The notes: generated from the sequence alone by a model not told the origin. A stretch of DNA of 64,000 nt from Gammaproteobacteria bacterium (GCA_021773565.1 JAJFJZ010000020.1:266116-330115), one strand, 5' to 3'; counted from the stretch's first letter, positions 9,172-17,998 are shown. Numbers and translations are program-made.

Positions 9172-10062
9172 TCAAAGCAAGAGTGCTTTACGCAAGTGCC
9201 CGTTAGTCAGGCCCAGTTTTTCACGGGCAGCTTCAACCTCTATTTGCAAACTATGCGCAAGAATTGCGGTCTTCAATTCTCCTTCGCACTTGTCGAGCAA
9301 AGCCGTGGCAGAGGGATAAGATAATCCCGTAAGCGCTGTGAGCATGCGAATTGCGCGATCCTGTAATTTGGTGTTGGTGGCCTGCACATCCACCATGTAA
9401 TTCCCATAGGTCTTACCCAATTGCACCATCGCAGCCGTTGACAACATATTCAGCACCATTTTTGTTGCTGTACCAGCCTTCAGGCGAGTAGATCCACTAA
9501 TTATTTCCGGACCCACAATCGGGGCGATAATAATGTCAGCAACCGACGCCATCTCATTGGGAACATTACAACAAAATCCAATGGTTGTGGCTTCTATCCC
9601 GCGCGCATAAGCCAAGGCCCCCAGCACATAGGGAGTACGCCCGCTGGCACTGATGCCCACTACACAATCACTACCTGTCAAGGACAGTTTTTGCAGATCA
9701 GTGGCACCCGCTTCCGTTGCGTCTTCGGCACCTTCAACCGCTTTTACCAGGCCTTCATATCCACCAGCCATCAGGCCAATGATCTGATCCGGATGAGTAT
9801 TAAATGTAGGTGGACATTCCACCGCATCCAGCACTCCAATACGCCCGGAAGTACCTGCCCCAACATAGATCAAACGTCCATGCCGGGCCAGGCATTTCAC
9901 TATCTGATCAATGGCAAGCGCAATTGAGGTCGATTCCTTTTTAACTGCGGCAGCAACTTTTGCATCCTCATCGTTGAGAAGCTGTACCAGGTCCTTTGTA
10001 GATAATAAATCCAGGTCCTTGCTTGCCGGATTTGAGGATTCAGTGGTTAAGGTTTCGAGCAT
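9172..10062 (-). CDS. murQ: N-acetylmuramic acid 6-phosphate etherase MurQ
   Basis: 296 residues, full length. Cleaves the lactyl ether of MurNAc-6-phosphate to GlcNAc-6-phosphate and D-lactate during peptidoglycan recycling. The SIS domain is evident: VGAGTSGRIGVLDAVECPPTF (first phosphosugar loop with the catalytic Glu region) and GISASGRTPYVLGAL (second loop), plus the C-terminal UBA-like helical end with LTNGHLRKALL. It is the last gene of the nagA-nagB-murQ operon, 19 bp downstream of nagB, so its product feeds directly into NagA and NagB. Confidence 0.96.
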   Translation of the reverse strand: MLETLTTESSNPASKDLDLLSTKDLVQLLNDEDAKVAAAVKKESTSIALAIDQIVKCLARHGRLIYVGAGTSGRIGVLDAVECPPTFNTHPDQIIGLMAGGYEGLVKAVEGAEDATEAGATDLQKLSLTGSDCVVGISASGRTPYVLGALAYARGIEATTIGFCCNVPNEMASVADIIIAPIVGPEIISGSTRLKAGTATKMVLNMLSTAAMVQLGKTYGNYMVDVQATNTKLQDRAIRMLTALTGLSYPSATALLDKCEGELKTAILAHSLQIEVEAAREKLGLTNGHLRKALLL

Positions 10063-10081
10063 TGATTATTCCAGAGTTCCC

Positions 10082-10888
10082 CTAGATATTATAAAAGCTG
10101 CCAAATTGTTTTCGAAGCGTTTCATTTTGCTCATACACCCAAAGATAGTACTCCTGATTTTGTAACTTCGCTGCCGCCTTTTCGTCCAGCAAAATACTAA
10201 CATGCTGATGCAATTGCAGCGCGGACGCAGGGCACATCGAGGATAGCGGCCCCTCTACCATTTTTTGAACAGCCTCGGCCTTTCCGGATCCAGTGGCTAA
10301 CAGGATAATCTTTCGCGCATCCAGAATGGTGGCTATTCCCATGGTCATGGCCAGCCTGGGCTGGTGTTCGTTTTCATCAAAAAGATGCTTGTTATCCTGA
10401 AGCGTTCGTTGAGTGAGCGCTTTAACACGGGTTCGTGATTTAAGACTTGATGCGGGTTCATTAAATCCAATGTGCCCGTTACCCCCAATACCCAGAATTT
10501 GTAAATCAATACCTCCATGGCAGAGAATTTCGTTCTCAAATCCAAGCCCGAAAGTTCGCGGATTTTCTCCTTCTTTACAAAATGGCATGTAGGTATTTCT
10601 GATATCAATATCAATGTGGTCAAAAAAAGCAGCATTCATAAATGCGCGATAACTTTGGTCATCATCTTCATCAATCCCCAGATACTCATCCAGGTTGAAG
10701 GTGCTTACTTCGGCAAACGAGATTTCGCCTGTTCGGTAGATACCAATCAACTGCTCATACAATGCAATGGGCGTTCTGCCCGTAGCAAGGCCCAATATCG
10801 CGTTACTTTTTTGGCGTATCAGCTCTGTCAGTAACTGCGCACCCTTCTTTGCAACCGCATCGGCATTCTTGAGAATTACAATTTCCAT
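10082..10888 (-). CDS. nagB: Glucosamine-6-phosphate deaminase NagB
   Basis: 268 residues. Converts glucosamine-6-phosphate to fructose-6-phosphate and ammonia. Diagnostic segments are GLATGRTPIALYE, FNLDEYLGI (catalytic Asp), GIGGNGHIGFNEP (catalytic His region) and AEAVQKMVEGPLSSMCPAS. It lies 6 bp downstream of nagA. The C-terminal region is close in length to the allosteric E. coli enzyme, but I cannot judge allosteric regulation. Confidence 0.96.
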   Translation of the reverse strand: MEIVILKNADAVAKKGAQLLTELIRQKSNAILGLATGRTPIALYEQLIGIYRTGEISFAEVSTFNLDEYLGIDEDDDQSYRAFMNAAFFDHIDIDIRNTYMPFCKEGENPRTFGLGFENEILCHGGIDLQILGIGGNGHIGFNEPASSLKSRTRVKALTQRTLQDNKHLFDENEHQPRLAMTMGIATILDARKIILLATGSGKAEAVQKMVEGPLSSMCPASALQLHQHVSILLDEKAAAKLQNQEYYLWVYEQNETLRKQFGSFYNI

Positions 10889-10894
10889 AATACC

Positions 10895-12049
10895 TCAGAG
10901 ATCTTCACGGCCTGGAATACCATCAATCCATGTTTCCACTACATTCAACTCTGTGTCCAGCTCAACAAGACACGCCCGGTAACCGGCTTTTATATAGCCA
11001 AGTTCTGCAGCTTTGTGGATAGCGTGTGCAGGGTAAGTAGATGCCATGCGCAATGCCTCTGTTATCTCAAGTCCGGTAAATTTGATGGTGTTTTTTACCG
11101 CGTCCTGCATATTCAAATTGGACCCAGCGAGGATGCCCTCCTTACTCAGAAAGCGCCCCTGCGACAATTGAATGGTTTCTTCATTCATCACAAAGGAGTT
11201 CTGATTCGTGCCCACGCAGGCCATTGCGTCCGTAACCAACAGCGCGCCACCCCTTCGTTTTGCAGCCACCGCTACAGCGAAGCTTGCCGGATGCACATGA
11301 TGTCCGTCTGCGATAATGCCAAAATAACTGTCGGTATCAGTGAGTGCCGCGCCCACAATACCGGGCTCGCGGCTAAGAAGAGCAGGCATGGCATTAAACA
11401 GGTGCGTAAAACCGCGCAAACCTGCATCAAGGGCCTTTTGCGTCGTTTCAAAATCAGCGGTGGTGTGTCCGGCGAAGACCAGAACACCGGCATCTGTTAA
11501 GGCCCTGATCTGACGGGCGTCAACAAACTCAGGCGCGAGCGTAACCAATGTTGTGCCCTTTTGTAGTGAGGTAAACAGGGAGAAAAGTGAATCATCCAGT
11601 TTTCGTAAAGCCTGAGCAGAATGAATTCCTTTACGATCAACATTCAGACACGGCCCCTCCAGATGTATCCCCAGAATTCCAGGCAAGTTATTTCGTAATG
11701 CTTCACTAACGCTTGATATCGCCCTTTGCATAACAGCATCGGTAGCACTGATGATGGTCGGCAGAAAACCGGTCGTGCCGAACCGCCTGTGCGCTCTGGC
11801 AATAGTGCGTAGTGTTTTTGGTGTGGGTGCGTTATTGAACAGTTCTCCACCCCCTCCGTTCACTTGTAGGTCGATAAATCCCGGAGCCAGAAAGTGACCG
11901 GACAGATCGTAAATTTGGGCGGTATGCAATTCGTCTGGCTGGTGCAAACAAACGTCCGCCACGAGACCATTTTCTACGATGAGGCAATGTCCATCCAGGA
12001 TACCCTCTCCGTCACAAATACGACCATTAACAAATACTGTTTTATGCAT
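10895..12049 (-). CDS. nagA: N-acetylglucosamine-6-phosphate deacetylase NagA
   Basis: 384 residues, amidohydrolase superfamily. Removes acetate from GlcNAc-6-phosphate. Visible are GFIDLQVNGGGG, the metal-binding HLEGP, FAGHT, HLFNAMPAL, DGHHVHP and LVTDAMA with the catalytic Asp. First gene of nagA-nagB-murQ; spacing of 6 and 19 bp implies one transcript. No regulator (NagC, NagR or NagQ type), GlcNAc kinase or dedicated transporter lies nearby. Confidence 0.96.
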   Translation of the reverse strand: MHKTVFVNGRICDGEGILDGHCLIVENGLVADVCLHQPDELHTAQIYDLSGHFLAPGFIDLQVNGGGGELFNNAPTPKTLRTIARAHRRFGTTGFLPTIISATDAVMQRAISSVSEALRNNLPGILGIHLEGPCLNVDRKGIHSAQALRKLDDSLFSLFTSLQKGTTLVTLAPEFVDARQIRALTDAGVLVFAGHTTADFETTQKALDAGLRGFTHLFNAMPALLSREPGIVGAALTDTDSYFGIIADGHHVHPASFAVAVAAKRRGGALLVTDAMACVGTNQNSFVMNEETIQLSQGRFLSKEGILAGSNLNMQDAVKNTIKFTGLEITEALRMASTYPAHAIHKAAELGYIKAGYRACLVELDTELNVVETWIDGIPGREDL

Positions 12050-12296
12050 AGGGCTTCTGCATGAATCGAAAAACCTTCATTTCAAATTGCGCAATATATA
12101 GTCCACTGTAGCCTTACCTATTCTCCGCTTGCTTTCAATTCGAGAATCACACAAAACAAATGACTGTTCAGTGTAATGGTTTTGAGTATGCGTTTTCTAC
12201 CTGTGACTTTGTTGGCAAGTGTTCTGCTTATTACATTGGCTCTGCCCTGATAATCCCTTATTCTCTAATACCGGAACCACCGGAAACGGACTTTTT

Positions 12297-12779
12297 ATGA
12301 AAAACGCACTGATATTTTTGGGCAGCCTGATCTTTCTTACAGCATGTAATGCAAGCGAACCCACTGGCAGCGGTGAAAGCCCGGTCAGCCAGAGCCAGGC
12401 GGTACCCTTCAAGATGGCAACCGATCTGCACCAGACAATGGAATGGGTGCTGGATCCGGCTGCAGACCTTATATGGGATTCTGCTGGCTCCATTATTACG
12501 GAAGCGGGTATCGAAGAACTGGCACCGACCACAGATGCGGGCTGGGAAAACGTACGTAACAATGCAGCTGTGGTTGCCCAAAGTGGCAATCTGCTGATGC
12601 TGCCTGGAATAGCGCTGGGTGAAAACGACTGGATGGAACTATCCGCTGGTCTGGTAGATGCCGGAATGCTCGCTGTAAAGGCGGCGGAGGCACAGGATTC
12701 TGATGCCCTGTTTAAGGCTGGAGGGCAAATTTACAATGTCTGTCGTGCCTGCCATCAGCAATATGTCACCGGGGAATAA
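12297..12779 (+). CDS. Class II cytochrome c (c'-like) lipoprotein
   Basis: 160 residues from ATG 12297. The signal ends in a lipobox L-T-A-C at residue 17, so it is membrane-anchored. The single heme site C-R-A-C-H lies close to the C terminus, as in cytochrome c', after a helical region rich in W and M. First gene of a tightly packed run of membrane genes up to 15361; its 3' end overlaps the HupE-like gene. Likely an electron carrier or NO/O2-sensing partner of that module; no specific role can be assigned. Confidence 0.8.
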   Translation: MKNALIFLGSLIFLTACNASEPTGSGESPVSQSQAVPFKMATDLHQTMEWVLDPAADLIWDSAGSIITEAGIEELAPTTDAGWENVRNNAAVVAQSGNLLMLPGIALGENDWMELSAGLVDAGMLAVKAAEAQDSDALFKAGGQIYNVCRACHQQYVTGE

Positions 12780-13506
12780 GCCAGTTTTGAGGGCATATCT
12801 TTTTGCTAACATAAATGTTGTTCAACGATTAACACCACTGATTGTTATTCTTGGTTGTGTGTTTATTGCAGGCTCAATACTTGGCCATACAATTTCCGGA
12901 AGCAATGCAACTTACGTGAAGGGCATAGAGGGGCCCGCTATCGCACCTTTTATGTACCTGGGAGCCAAACACATGGTAACCGGGTTGGATCACCTGTTAT
13001 TTCTGGCGGGCGTGGTGTTTTTTCTGTTCAAAGCCCGAGACATAATTCTTTATGTTTCGTTATTTACACTGGGACACAGTATTACGCTTTTAAGCGGTGT
13101 CCTGTTCGACCTGCAGGTCAATGCAAACCTCATAGATGCCATTATTGCATTTTCTATTGTATATAAAGCTTTCGAAAATATGGGTGGCTTTGCACACCTT
13201 CCCTTTCAACCTGATACCCGCATAGCCGTTCTGGTATTCGGCCTGTTCCATGGGCTGGGCCTTGCCACCAAGCTTCAGGAATTTTCAATTACCGAAAACG
13301 GATTGCTGACAAACATTGTCAGTTTTAATCTCGGAGTAGAAATTGGCCAGGTAATTGCGCTGCTATTTATACTGGCGGCACTAAAGCTGTGGCGTAAGCG
13401 GGAAAAATTTGTCGACAGAGCCTATGCCTCCAATTCAGTTCTCATGTGCGCGGGCTTCATTCTCGCCGGTTACCAAATAACCGCTTATATGGTGTTTTCC
13501 CAATGA
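12736..13506 (+). CDS. HupE/UreJ-like membrane protein
   Basis: About 256 residues with six or more membrane segments. The central FMYLGAKHMVTGLDHLLFLAGVVFF and FTLGHSITLL segments with conserved His and Asp are the signature of the HupE/UreJ_2 family, often associated with nickel or other metal handling; a later VFGLFHGLGLATK repeats the His motif. Start is uncertain: ATG 12736 has GGAGGG 10 nt upstream and overlaps the cytochrome gene by 44 bp, ATG 12763 gives a 17-bp overlap but has no ribosome site. The role in this module is unknown. Confidence 0.75.
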   Translation: MSVVPAISNMSPGNKPVLRAYLFANINVVQRLTPLIVILGCVFIAGSILGHTISGSNATYVKGIEGPAIAPFMYLGAKHMVTGLDHLLFLAGVVFFLFKARDIILYVSLFTLGHSITLLSGVLFDLQVNANLIDAIIAFSIVYKAFENMGGFAHLPFQPDTRIAVLVFGLFHGLGLATKLQEFSITENGLLTNIVSFNLGVEIGQVIALLFILAALKLWRKREKFVDRAYASNSVLMCAGFILAGYQITAYMVFSQ

Positions 13507-14111
13507 CCACAGCCGAAGTTCCAAATTCAGGACATTCAAATGCCAGACTTGTGTGGACCTGCCTTGGCGCATTTGCTGTTGCCGCAATGTTACTGGTGTT
13601 ATTTGTGCTTCCTGCAGAATTTGCCATAGATCCTCTGGGGACGGGTAAGCTGCTGGGACTCACTGATCTTTCCGGCCAACAGTCTGACGCAATCACGCAC
13701 CAATCAGAAATTTACCATCGTGATAGCAGGGAATTCGTCCTGTCTCCCTTTGAATCCCTTGAATACAAGTACCGGATAGAGGAAGGCGGTGTGTTAATTT
13801 ACAGTTGGCATGCAAGCGGTGAAGTTTTATATGATTTTCACGCTGAACCGGATGGTAGTGAACCCGGCTTTGCAGAAAGTTTTGATAAACAACGTAAAGA
13901 GGTATCCCACGGAAGCTATTTTGCAGCATTCTCAGGAATACATGGCTGGTACTGGGAAAACCGCGGCAACACCGACGTCGTGATCAAACTTGAGAGCACA
14001 GGATTTTATTCCGGTTCCATAGAGTTCAGAGACGGCCTGGAAACTGAAGATTCGTTTACTACAATAGGTGTAAACTCAGCAAACAGGGGGACTGAAGTTC
14101 TTGTTAAATGA
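13503..14111 (+). CDS. Single-pass membrane protein of unknown function
   Basis: 202 residues from the ATG that overlaps the preceding stop (ATGA at 13503-13506). One membrane segment (about residues 16-37), then an extracytoplasmic domain with FESLEYKYRIEEGGVLIYSWHASGEVLYDFHAEP and a HGWYWENRG segment that suggest a beta-sandwich. I have the impression of a conserved family found beside HupE-like genes but do not recall a name. It is translationally coupled on both sides, so probably a subunit or partner of the same membrane module. Confidence 0.7.
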   Translation: MTTAEVPNSGHSNARLVWTCLGAFAVAAMLLVLFVLPAEFAIDPLGTGKLLGLTDLSGQQSDAITHQSEIYHRDSREFVLSPFESLEYKYRIEEGGVLIYSWHASGEVLYDFHAEPDGSEPGFAESFDKQRKEVSHGSYFAAFSGIHGWYWENRGNTDVVIKLESTGFYSGSIEFRDGLETEDSFTTIGVNSANRGTEVLVK

Positions 14112-14112
14112 A

Positions 14113-14682
14113 ATGCTACTCAACCTGGCCGAATGGTTGGCAGTGCAAGACTGGAGTATTGGTCTGCATGAAGCCTACTATATGTATGGCTGGGTAGAAG
14201 GTACCCATGTACTAACACTTATGCTGTTTCTGGGTATGCTGTGTGTGATCGATTTGCGAATGCTTGGCCTGATACTTACCGATGTACCTGCTGCCAAAAT
14301 CGCGCAGCGACTCGACACCCCCATGATGATCGGATTTGGAATAATGCTGATCACCGGCTTTGCCCTGTACTACGCAATTCCGGTGCGCACCACCCAAAGC
14401 ATCTGGTTCAGGATCAAGGTGGTTTTGTTAATAGTGGCTGGCATCAATGCCCTGTTGTTTAGAAACAAAATGCATGCTTCGGCGGATACCTGGAGTGAGG
14501 ATCCTGTTCCCCCAAAACGAATACGCCTTGGTGCGGGATTGTCTCTTGGCCTGTGGGCATCTGTGGTTACCGCAGGAAGATTGATGGCTTATGACTGGTA
14601 TGACTGTAATAAATCCATGCCCGAGTTTATGTACTGGGCGGCAGGGTGTGTCGCGGAACTGGCCGCTTCAGAGGCGCCGTAA
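14113..14682 (+). CDS. Multi-pass membrane protein, DUF6644-like, copy 1
   Basis: About 189 residues with four to five membrane segments. A TTG 12 nt upstream is an alternative start; the ATG at 14113 sits 1 nt after the previous stop. The segment VEGTHVLTLMLFLGMLCVIDLRMLGLILTDVPA recurs in similar form in the next gene, with a conserved His in the first helix and D-L-R after the second. The paired arrangement of two such proteins resembles small cytochrome-b-like or integral membrane redox subunits, but I see no definite heme ligand set. Confidence 0.65.
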   Translation: MLLNLAEWLAVQDWSIGLHEAYYMYGWVEGTHVLTLMLFLGMLCVIDLRMLGLILTDVPAAKIAQRLDTPMMIGFGIMLITGFALYYAIPVRTTQSIWFRIKVVLLIVAGINALLFRNKMHASADTWSEDPVPPKRIRLGAGLSLGLWASVVTAGRLMAYDWYDCNKSMPEFMYWAAGCVAELAASEAP

Positions 14683-14702
14683 ACTATAAATATGGTTGTT
14701 TA

Positions 14703-15179
14703 ATGGAACTCATTGCTTTTTTTCAATGGCTGGATCAGTCAGCACTGGCTGAATTTTCAAAGGCTTATGGTGGTGTATTTGCCATTGTGCAAGTAGGCCA
14801 CATATTATCCATGGTGCTTTTGGGTGGCATGATTATCACTGGCGATCTGCGCCTGTTGGGCGTAGTGATGCGGGATATTCCTTCCGAATCTGTGCTGGAA
14901 AACACCCACAGGTGGTTAGCACCAGCACTGACTGTATCGATAATAACCGGCTCTTACATGACATCTGCGATAGCCATGAAAATCTATCACAGCGGTTTTT
15001 TCTGGTCGAAGATGTATTGGCTGGCTGCCGGTATAGTCATGGTATACCTGATTCGCAGGCCGCTGTTAAAATTTGATCATGCATCCATCAACCCATGGAC
15101 ACTTCGCTTGATGGCGATTGCCAGTATTACCATCTGGTTTAATGTTGCTGGCGCAGGTCGCTGGATCGGTTTTTCCTAA
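14703..15179 (+). CDS. Multi-pass membrane protein, DUF6644-like, copy 2
   Basis: 158 residues with four membrane segments. It shares with the preceding protein the pattern (Y/H)GG...VGH-I-L-S-M-x-LLGGM-x-x-x-G-DLRLLG-V-x-x-DIP, so the two are diverged tandem duplicates that probably form a heterodimer. The ATG at 14703 follows the previous stop by 20 bp. Function unknown. Confidence 0.65.
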   Translation: MELIAFFQWLDQSALAEFSKAYGGVFAIVQVGHILSMVLLGGMIITGDLRLLGVVMRDIPSESVLENTHRWLAPALTVSIITGSYMTSAIAMKIYHSGFFWSKMYWLAAGIVMVYLIRRPLLKFDHASINPWTLRLMAIASITIWFNVAGAGRWIGFS

Positions 15180-15235
15180 GCACCCCCGACACAGGCCCGT
15201 CAAAAACAGCGCACCAAGGAACAGGGAATATCACT

Positions 15236-15361
15236 ATGCAAAAAGCCACTCTTGAAAAACTCGCTACCCTCTATTCAATGAGCGTTATCATTGCTGCCTG
15301 CTGGTACCTGACTATCCAGATTATGGATACGCTGGAAATTCTGGAAATGGCGTACGGTTAA
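15236..15361 (+). CDS. 41-residue membrane peptide
   Basis: Short ORF with ATG at 15236 preceded by AAGGAACAGGGAA, a good ribosome site. It has one hydrophobic helix (about residues 14-31, SMSVIIAACWYLTIQIMD) with polar ends. Position at the end of the membrane module, the ribosome site and the helix suggest a small subunit of that complex, comparable with small subunits of oxidases and transporters. No family recognised. Confidence 0.55.
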   Translation: MQKATLEKLATLYSMSVIIAACWYLTIQIMDTLEILEMAYG

Positions 15362-15455
15362 CGAGTCTGCTAATCCCGGATAACACTGGTACCGGATAAT
15401 CCCGCTGGCAGTATTCAGCGTAGACTTTAAATTCTGAACAACAGGAGTATCACGC

Positions 15456-15878
15456 TTGACCACACCTATCCTACCTCTGGACCCACCCCCGGGCTTTGAG
15501 CCGGACCAATCCAATGACATAGCCGAAGAAACCATTGGGCCCTATTATGTCAATTACGCACCAAACCTGTTGGCGACGGGTATGATCAGCATGCCACATC
15601 ATGCCAACTCCATGGGTACGGTACATGGTGGAGTGCTGATGACCTTTGCAGATTTTACGCTCTGTGCATTTGGGCGAGATGGAAGTAAAGACGCCCATAT
15701 TGTTACCGTAAGCCTTACCACGGAGTTTGTTCGCGCAGCCCCCATTGAAGCATGGCTTAGCGCAAGCGGAGAAGTTGTACGACGTACCGGTTCGCTGGTG
15801 TTCGTACAGGGACGTTTGTATCACGGCGAAGAGGCCGTACTTACCTACAGCGGCGTCGGCAAGCGCATCTACGAATAA
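15456..15878 (+). CDS. Hotdog-fold thioesterase (PaaI/4HBT family)
   Basis: 140 residues, TTG start with AGGAG 8 nt upstream. The hotdog signature is clear: NSMGTVHGGVLMTFADFTLCAFG with the HGG turn and the helix Asp, followed by VSLTTEFVRAAP and VFVQGRLYHGEEAVLTYSGVGKRI. Hydrolyses an acyl-CoA; substrate unknown. It stands between the membrane module and cstA with no tight coupling to either. Confidence 0.85.
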   Translation: MTTPILPLDPPPGFEPDQSNDIAEETIGPYYVNYAPNLLATGMISMPHHANSMGTVHGGVLMTFADFTLCAFGRDGSKDAHIVTVSLTTEFVRAAPIEAWLSASGEVVRRTGSLVFVQGRLYHGEEAVLTYSGVGKRIYE

Positions 15879-15951
15879 GCAGGTTGATCTGCTACATTAG
15901 CGCACTACTGCAGAATATTTTCACAGCAATCAGATACAGGGGAAGCACTCC

Positions 15952-17652
15952 ATGCATTCAGTCATGATCATAGTGTTAGGTATTATTGGCATGGCCCTGG
16001 GGTGGTTTGTTTACTCCAAATTTATAGCGGAAAAAATATTCCAGCTTGATCCTGACTTTATCACTCCGGCCCACCAGATTAATGATGGTGTGGACTACGT
16101 GCCAACTAACAAATATATACTATGGGGCCACCACTTCACTTCAGTCGCCGGTGCTGCTCCCATTGTTGGACCAGCTATCGCAGTATACTGGGGCTGGGTT
16201 CCCGCTGTACTGTGGGTCGTCTTTGGCACCATATTTTTTGCCGGCGTGCATGATACGGGCGCGCTTTGGGCGTCCAGTCGTCACCAGGGTAAATCCATCG
16301 GCGCACTGTCCGAGACTGTCATTGGCAAACGTACGCGTGCCTTGTTCATGATCGTCATATTTCTTGTTCTGTTAATGGTAAATTCCGTTTTCGGAGTGGT
16401 AATCGCCAATGCCTTTGTAAACACGCCCACAGCAGTATTTCCCGCCTGGTCTGCGATAGTAGTCGCATTAATCATCGGGCAGCTGGTATTCCGCAAATTT
16501 AATCTTATGCTTCTTTCCATCGTCGGTGTCGCCGCACTCTACCTTTCGGTTTATGCCGGCAGCACTCTCCCGATTGAACTACCCGCCATTTTCGACCTGA
16601 GTCCCAATGCCAGTTGGATATTGATACTGTTTACCTATGCTGCAATCGCTTCCATGTTGCCCGTATGGATGCTGCTACAACCCCGCGACTTTATTAATGG
16701 CCTGCAGCTTTTTGTGGGCCTGATTTTGTTATATGGAGCCGTATTTCTCTTTACCCCGGATATCACCGCCCCTGCCTTTAACAGTAACGTAAGCCTGAGT
16801 GCGCCATCGATCATTCCCCTGCTGTTTGTAACCATTGCCTGCGGTGCGATATCCGGATTTCACGGCATAGTTTCCTCGGGTACCAGTTCAAAACAGCTGG
16901 ACAAGGAACCCGATGCACGCTTTGTGGGTTACCTTGGCGCTATCGGCGAAGGCAGTCTGGCCCTGATTACCATAGTTACGGTAAGCAGCGTTGCATACGC
17001 AGCGTCAACGGATGCGTGGCATGATGCCTATCACGAATTCGGTTCGGCAGGGGCAGGTGCCTTCATACAGGGCGGTGCCAATCTGATAAGTGAAGGCTGG
17101 GGAATGTCCGTTGAATTTGCGGGTACCCTGCTTGCGACCATGGTGGTACTTTTTGCCGGTACGACTATGGATTCCGGCGTGCGCCTGCAACGTTATATTA
17201 TTCAGGAATGGGGCCAAATTTACGATGTACAGGCTCTGAAAAACGGCTTCATTGCTACGCTGCTGGCAGTAGCTGCCTGTCTTTTACTCGCGTTCGGGGC
17301 CGGTGGCGCCTCCGGCAGTGGAGGCCTCATAATCTGGCCCCTCTTTGGCTCTACCAATCAGATTCTGGCAGGAATGACCTTGTTAGTGATCAGCATTATG
17401 CTCATCAAATATGGCCGTCCCGCGCGATACACCCTTATTCCCATGTTGTTTGTGCTTTCAATGTCGTTTCTGGCGGGCGGGGTAACCCTGTTCAAGTTCA
17501 TTGAACAGGGGAATTACCTGCTGGTAGCAATAGACCTTGTGGTTCTTGTGACCAGCTTGCTGGTAATGCTTGAAGCAGCATCGGTTGTGTCTAAACTGCG
17601 ACGCGGTGAACCCGAGGCGGAAAATACCCGGGAAAACAGCCCGGAAAGCTGA
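15952..17652 (+). CDS. cstA: Carbon starvation protein CstA (pyruvate/peptide transporter)
   Basis: 566 residues with about 15 membrane segments. The conserved CstA features are present: PTNKYILWGHHFTSVAGAAPIVGPAIA near the N terminus, FAGVHDTGALWASSRHQGKSIG, GFHGIVSSGTSSKQL in the middle and LFGSTNQILAGMTL near the end. It is shorter at the C terminus than E. coli CstA (about 700 residues), as in the shorter bacterial subgroup. AGGGGAAG upstream of the ATG is a strong ribosome site. CstA homologues import pyruvate or peptides on starvation; no YbdD/YjiX partner follows. Confidence 0.93.
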   Translation: MHSVMIIVLGIIGMALGWFVYSKFIAEKIFQLDPDFITPAHQINDGVDYVPTNKYILWGHHFTSVAGAAPIVGPAIAVYWGWVPAVLWVVFGTIFFAGVHDTGALWASSRHQGKSIGALSETVIGKRTRALFMIVIFLVLLMVNSVFGVVIANAFVNTPTAVFPAWSAIVVALIIGQLVFRKFNLMLLSIVGVAALYLSVYAGSTLPIELPAIFDLSPNASWILILFTYAAIASMLPVWMLLQPRDFINGLQLFVGLILLYGAVFLFTPDITAPAFNSNVSLSAPSIIPLLFVTIACGAISGFHGIVSSGTSSKQLDKEPDARFVGYLGAIGEGSLALITIVTVSSVAYAASTDAWHDAYHEFGSAGAGAFIQGGANLISEGWGMSVEFAGTLLATMVVLFAGTTMDSGVRLQRYIIQEWGQIYDVQALKNGFIATLLAVAACLLLAFGAGGASGSGGLIIWPLFGSTNQILAGMTLLVISIMLIKYGRPARYTLIPMLFVLSMSFLAGGVTLFKFIEQGNYLLVAIDLVVLVTSLLVMLEAASVVSKLRRGEPEAENTRENSPES

Positions 17653-17664
17653 TGTAGGCCCGGT

Positions 17665-17799
17665 TTACAGGCGGGGGATATAGGGCAGGCGTGTTAGCGG
17701 TGGTTGATAACCACGTCGTCGGAAACGCTCCAGTAGCTCGGCTACATCTGTACTTCCACCAGCCACTTTTTTTTGTTCATTCAAACTTAATTTTCGCAT
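17665..17799 (-). CDS. Double-glycine leader peptide (putative bacteriocin/RiPP-type precursor)
   Basis: 44-residue ORF, ATG at 17797-17799 with AGGAG 7 nt upstream. Residues 1-15, MRKLSLNEQKKVAGG, are a textbook double-glycine leader: Leu at -12, Glu at -8, Val at -4 and Gly-Gly at -2/-1, as in class II bacteriocin and microcin precursors cleaved by C39-peptidase ABC exporters. The predicted 29-residue mature part begins STDVAELLERF, is strongly basic in its middle (RFRRR), and ends in a Pro- and aromatic-rich tail. It has no Cys. No C39 exporter, immunity protein or modifying enzyme is nearby, so it would depend on one elsewhere. It is convergent with cstA, 12 bp from its stop. Antibacterial or signalling function is inference. 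Confidence 0.65.
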   Translation of the reverse strand: MRKLSLNEQKKVAGGSTDVAELLERFRRRGYQPPLTRLPYIPRL

Positions 17800-17817
17800 C
17801 ACTAATCTCCTGGAACG

Positions 17818-17841
17818 CCCGGATTATGGGAGTTATCCGGG
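17818..17841. promoter_or_regulatory. Inverted repeat upstream of the leader peptide gene
   Basis: Perfect 7-bp arms CCCGGAT (17818-17824) and ATCCGGG (17835-17841) with a 10-nt loop. It sits just ahead of the ribosome site of the double-glycine peptide gene on the minus strand, where an operator or a 5' leader hairpin would act. The rest of the 17653-17998 interval holds the peptide gene and otherwise nothing I can support. Confidence 0.35.
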
Positions 17842-17998
17842 AATCAGCCTATCTTCCTCAACCAGGCATTCCTAAAGTAGAGGTTATTAACTGAATCTGC
17901 GGTAGGATATGGCCGTTAAAGTGAGTAGTTACCATTCAGCTGGGGTTCAGGCTTAACCAGCTATCGTTTGTGCATTCTTCGCTAACTACGAGTGTCCT

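Noticed and set aside
12177..12251. 24-codon hydrophobic ORF ahead of the cytochrome c' gene
   Set aside because: Looks like a signal peptide but stops at once and has no ribosome site; no continuation in any frame.
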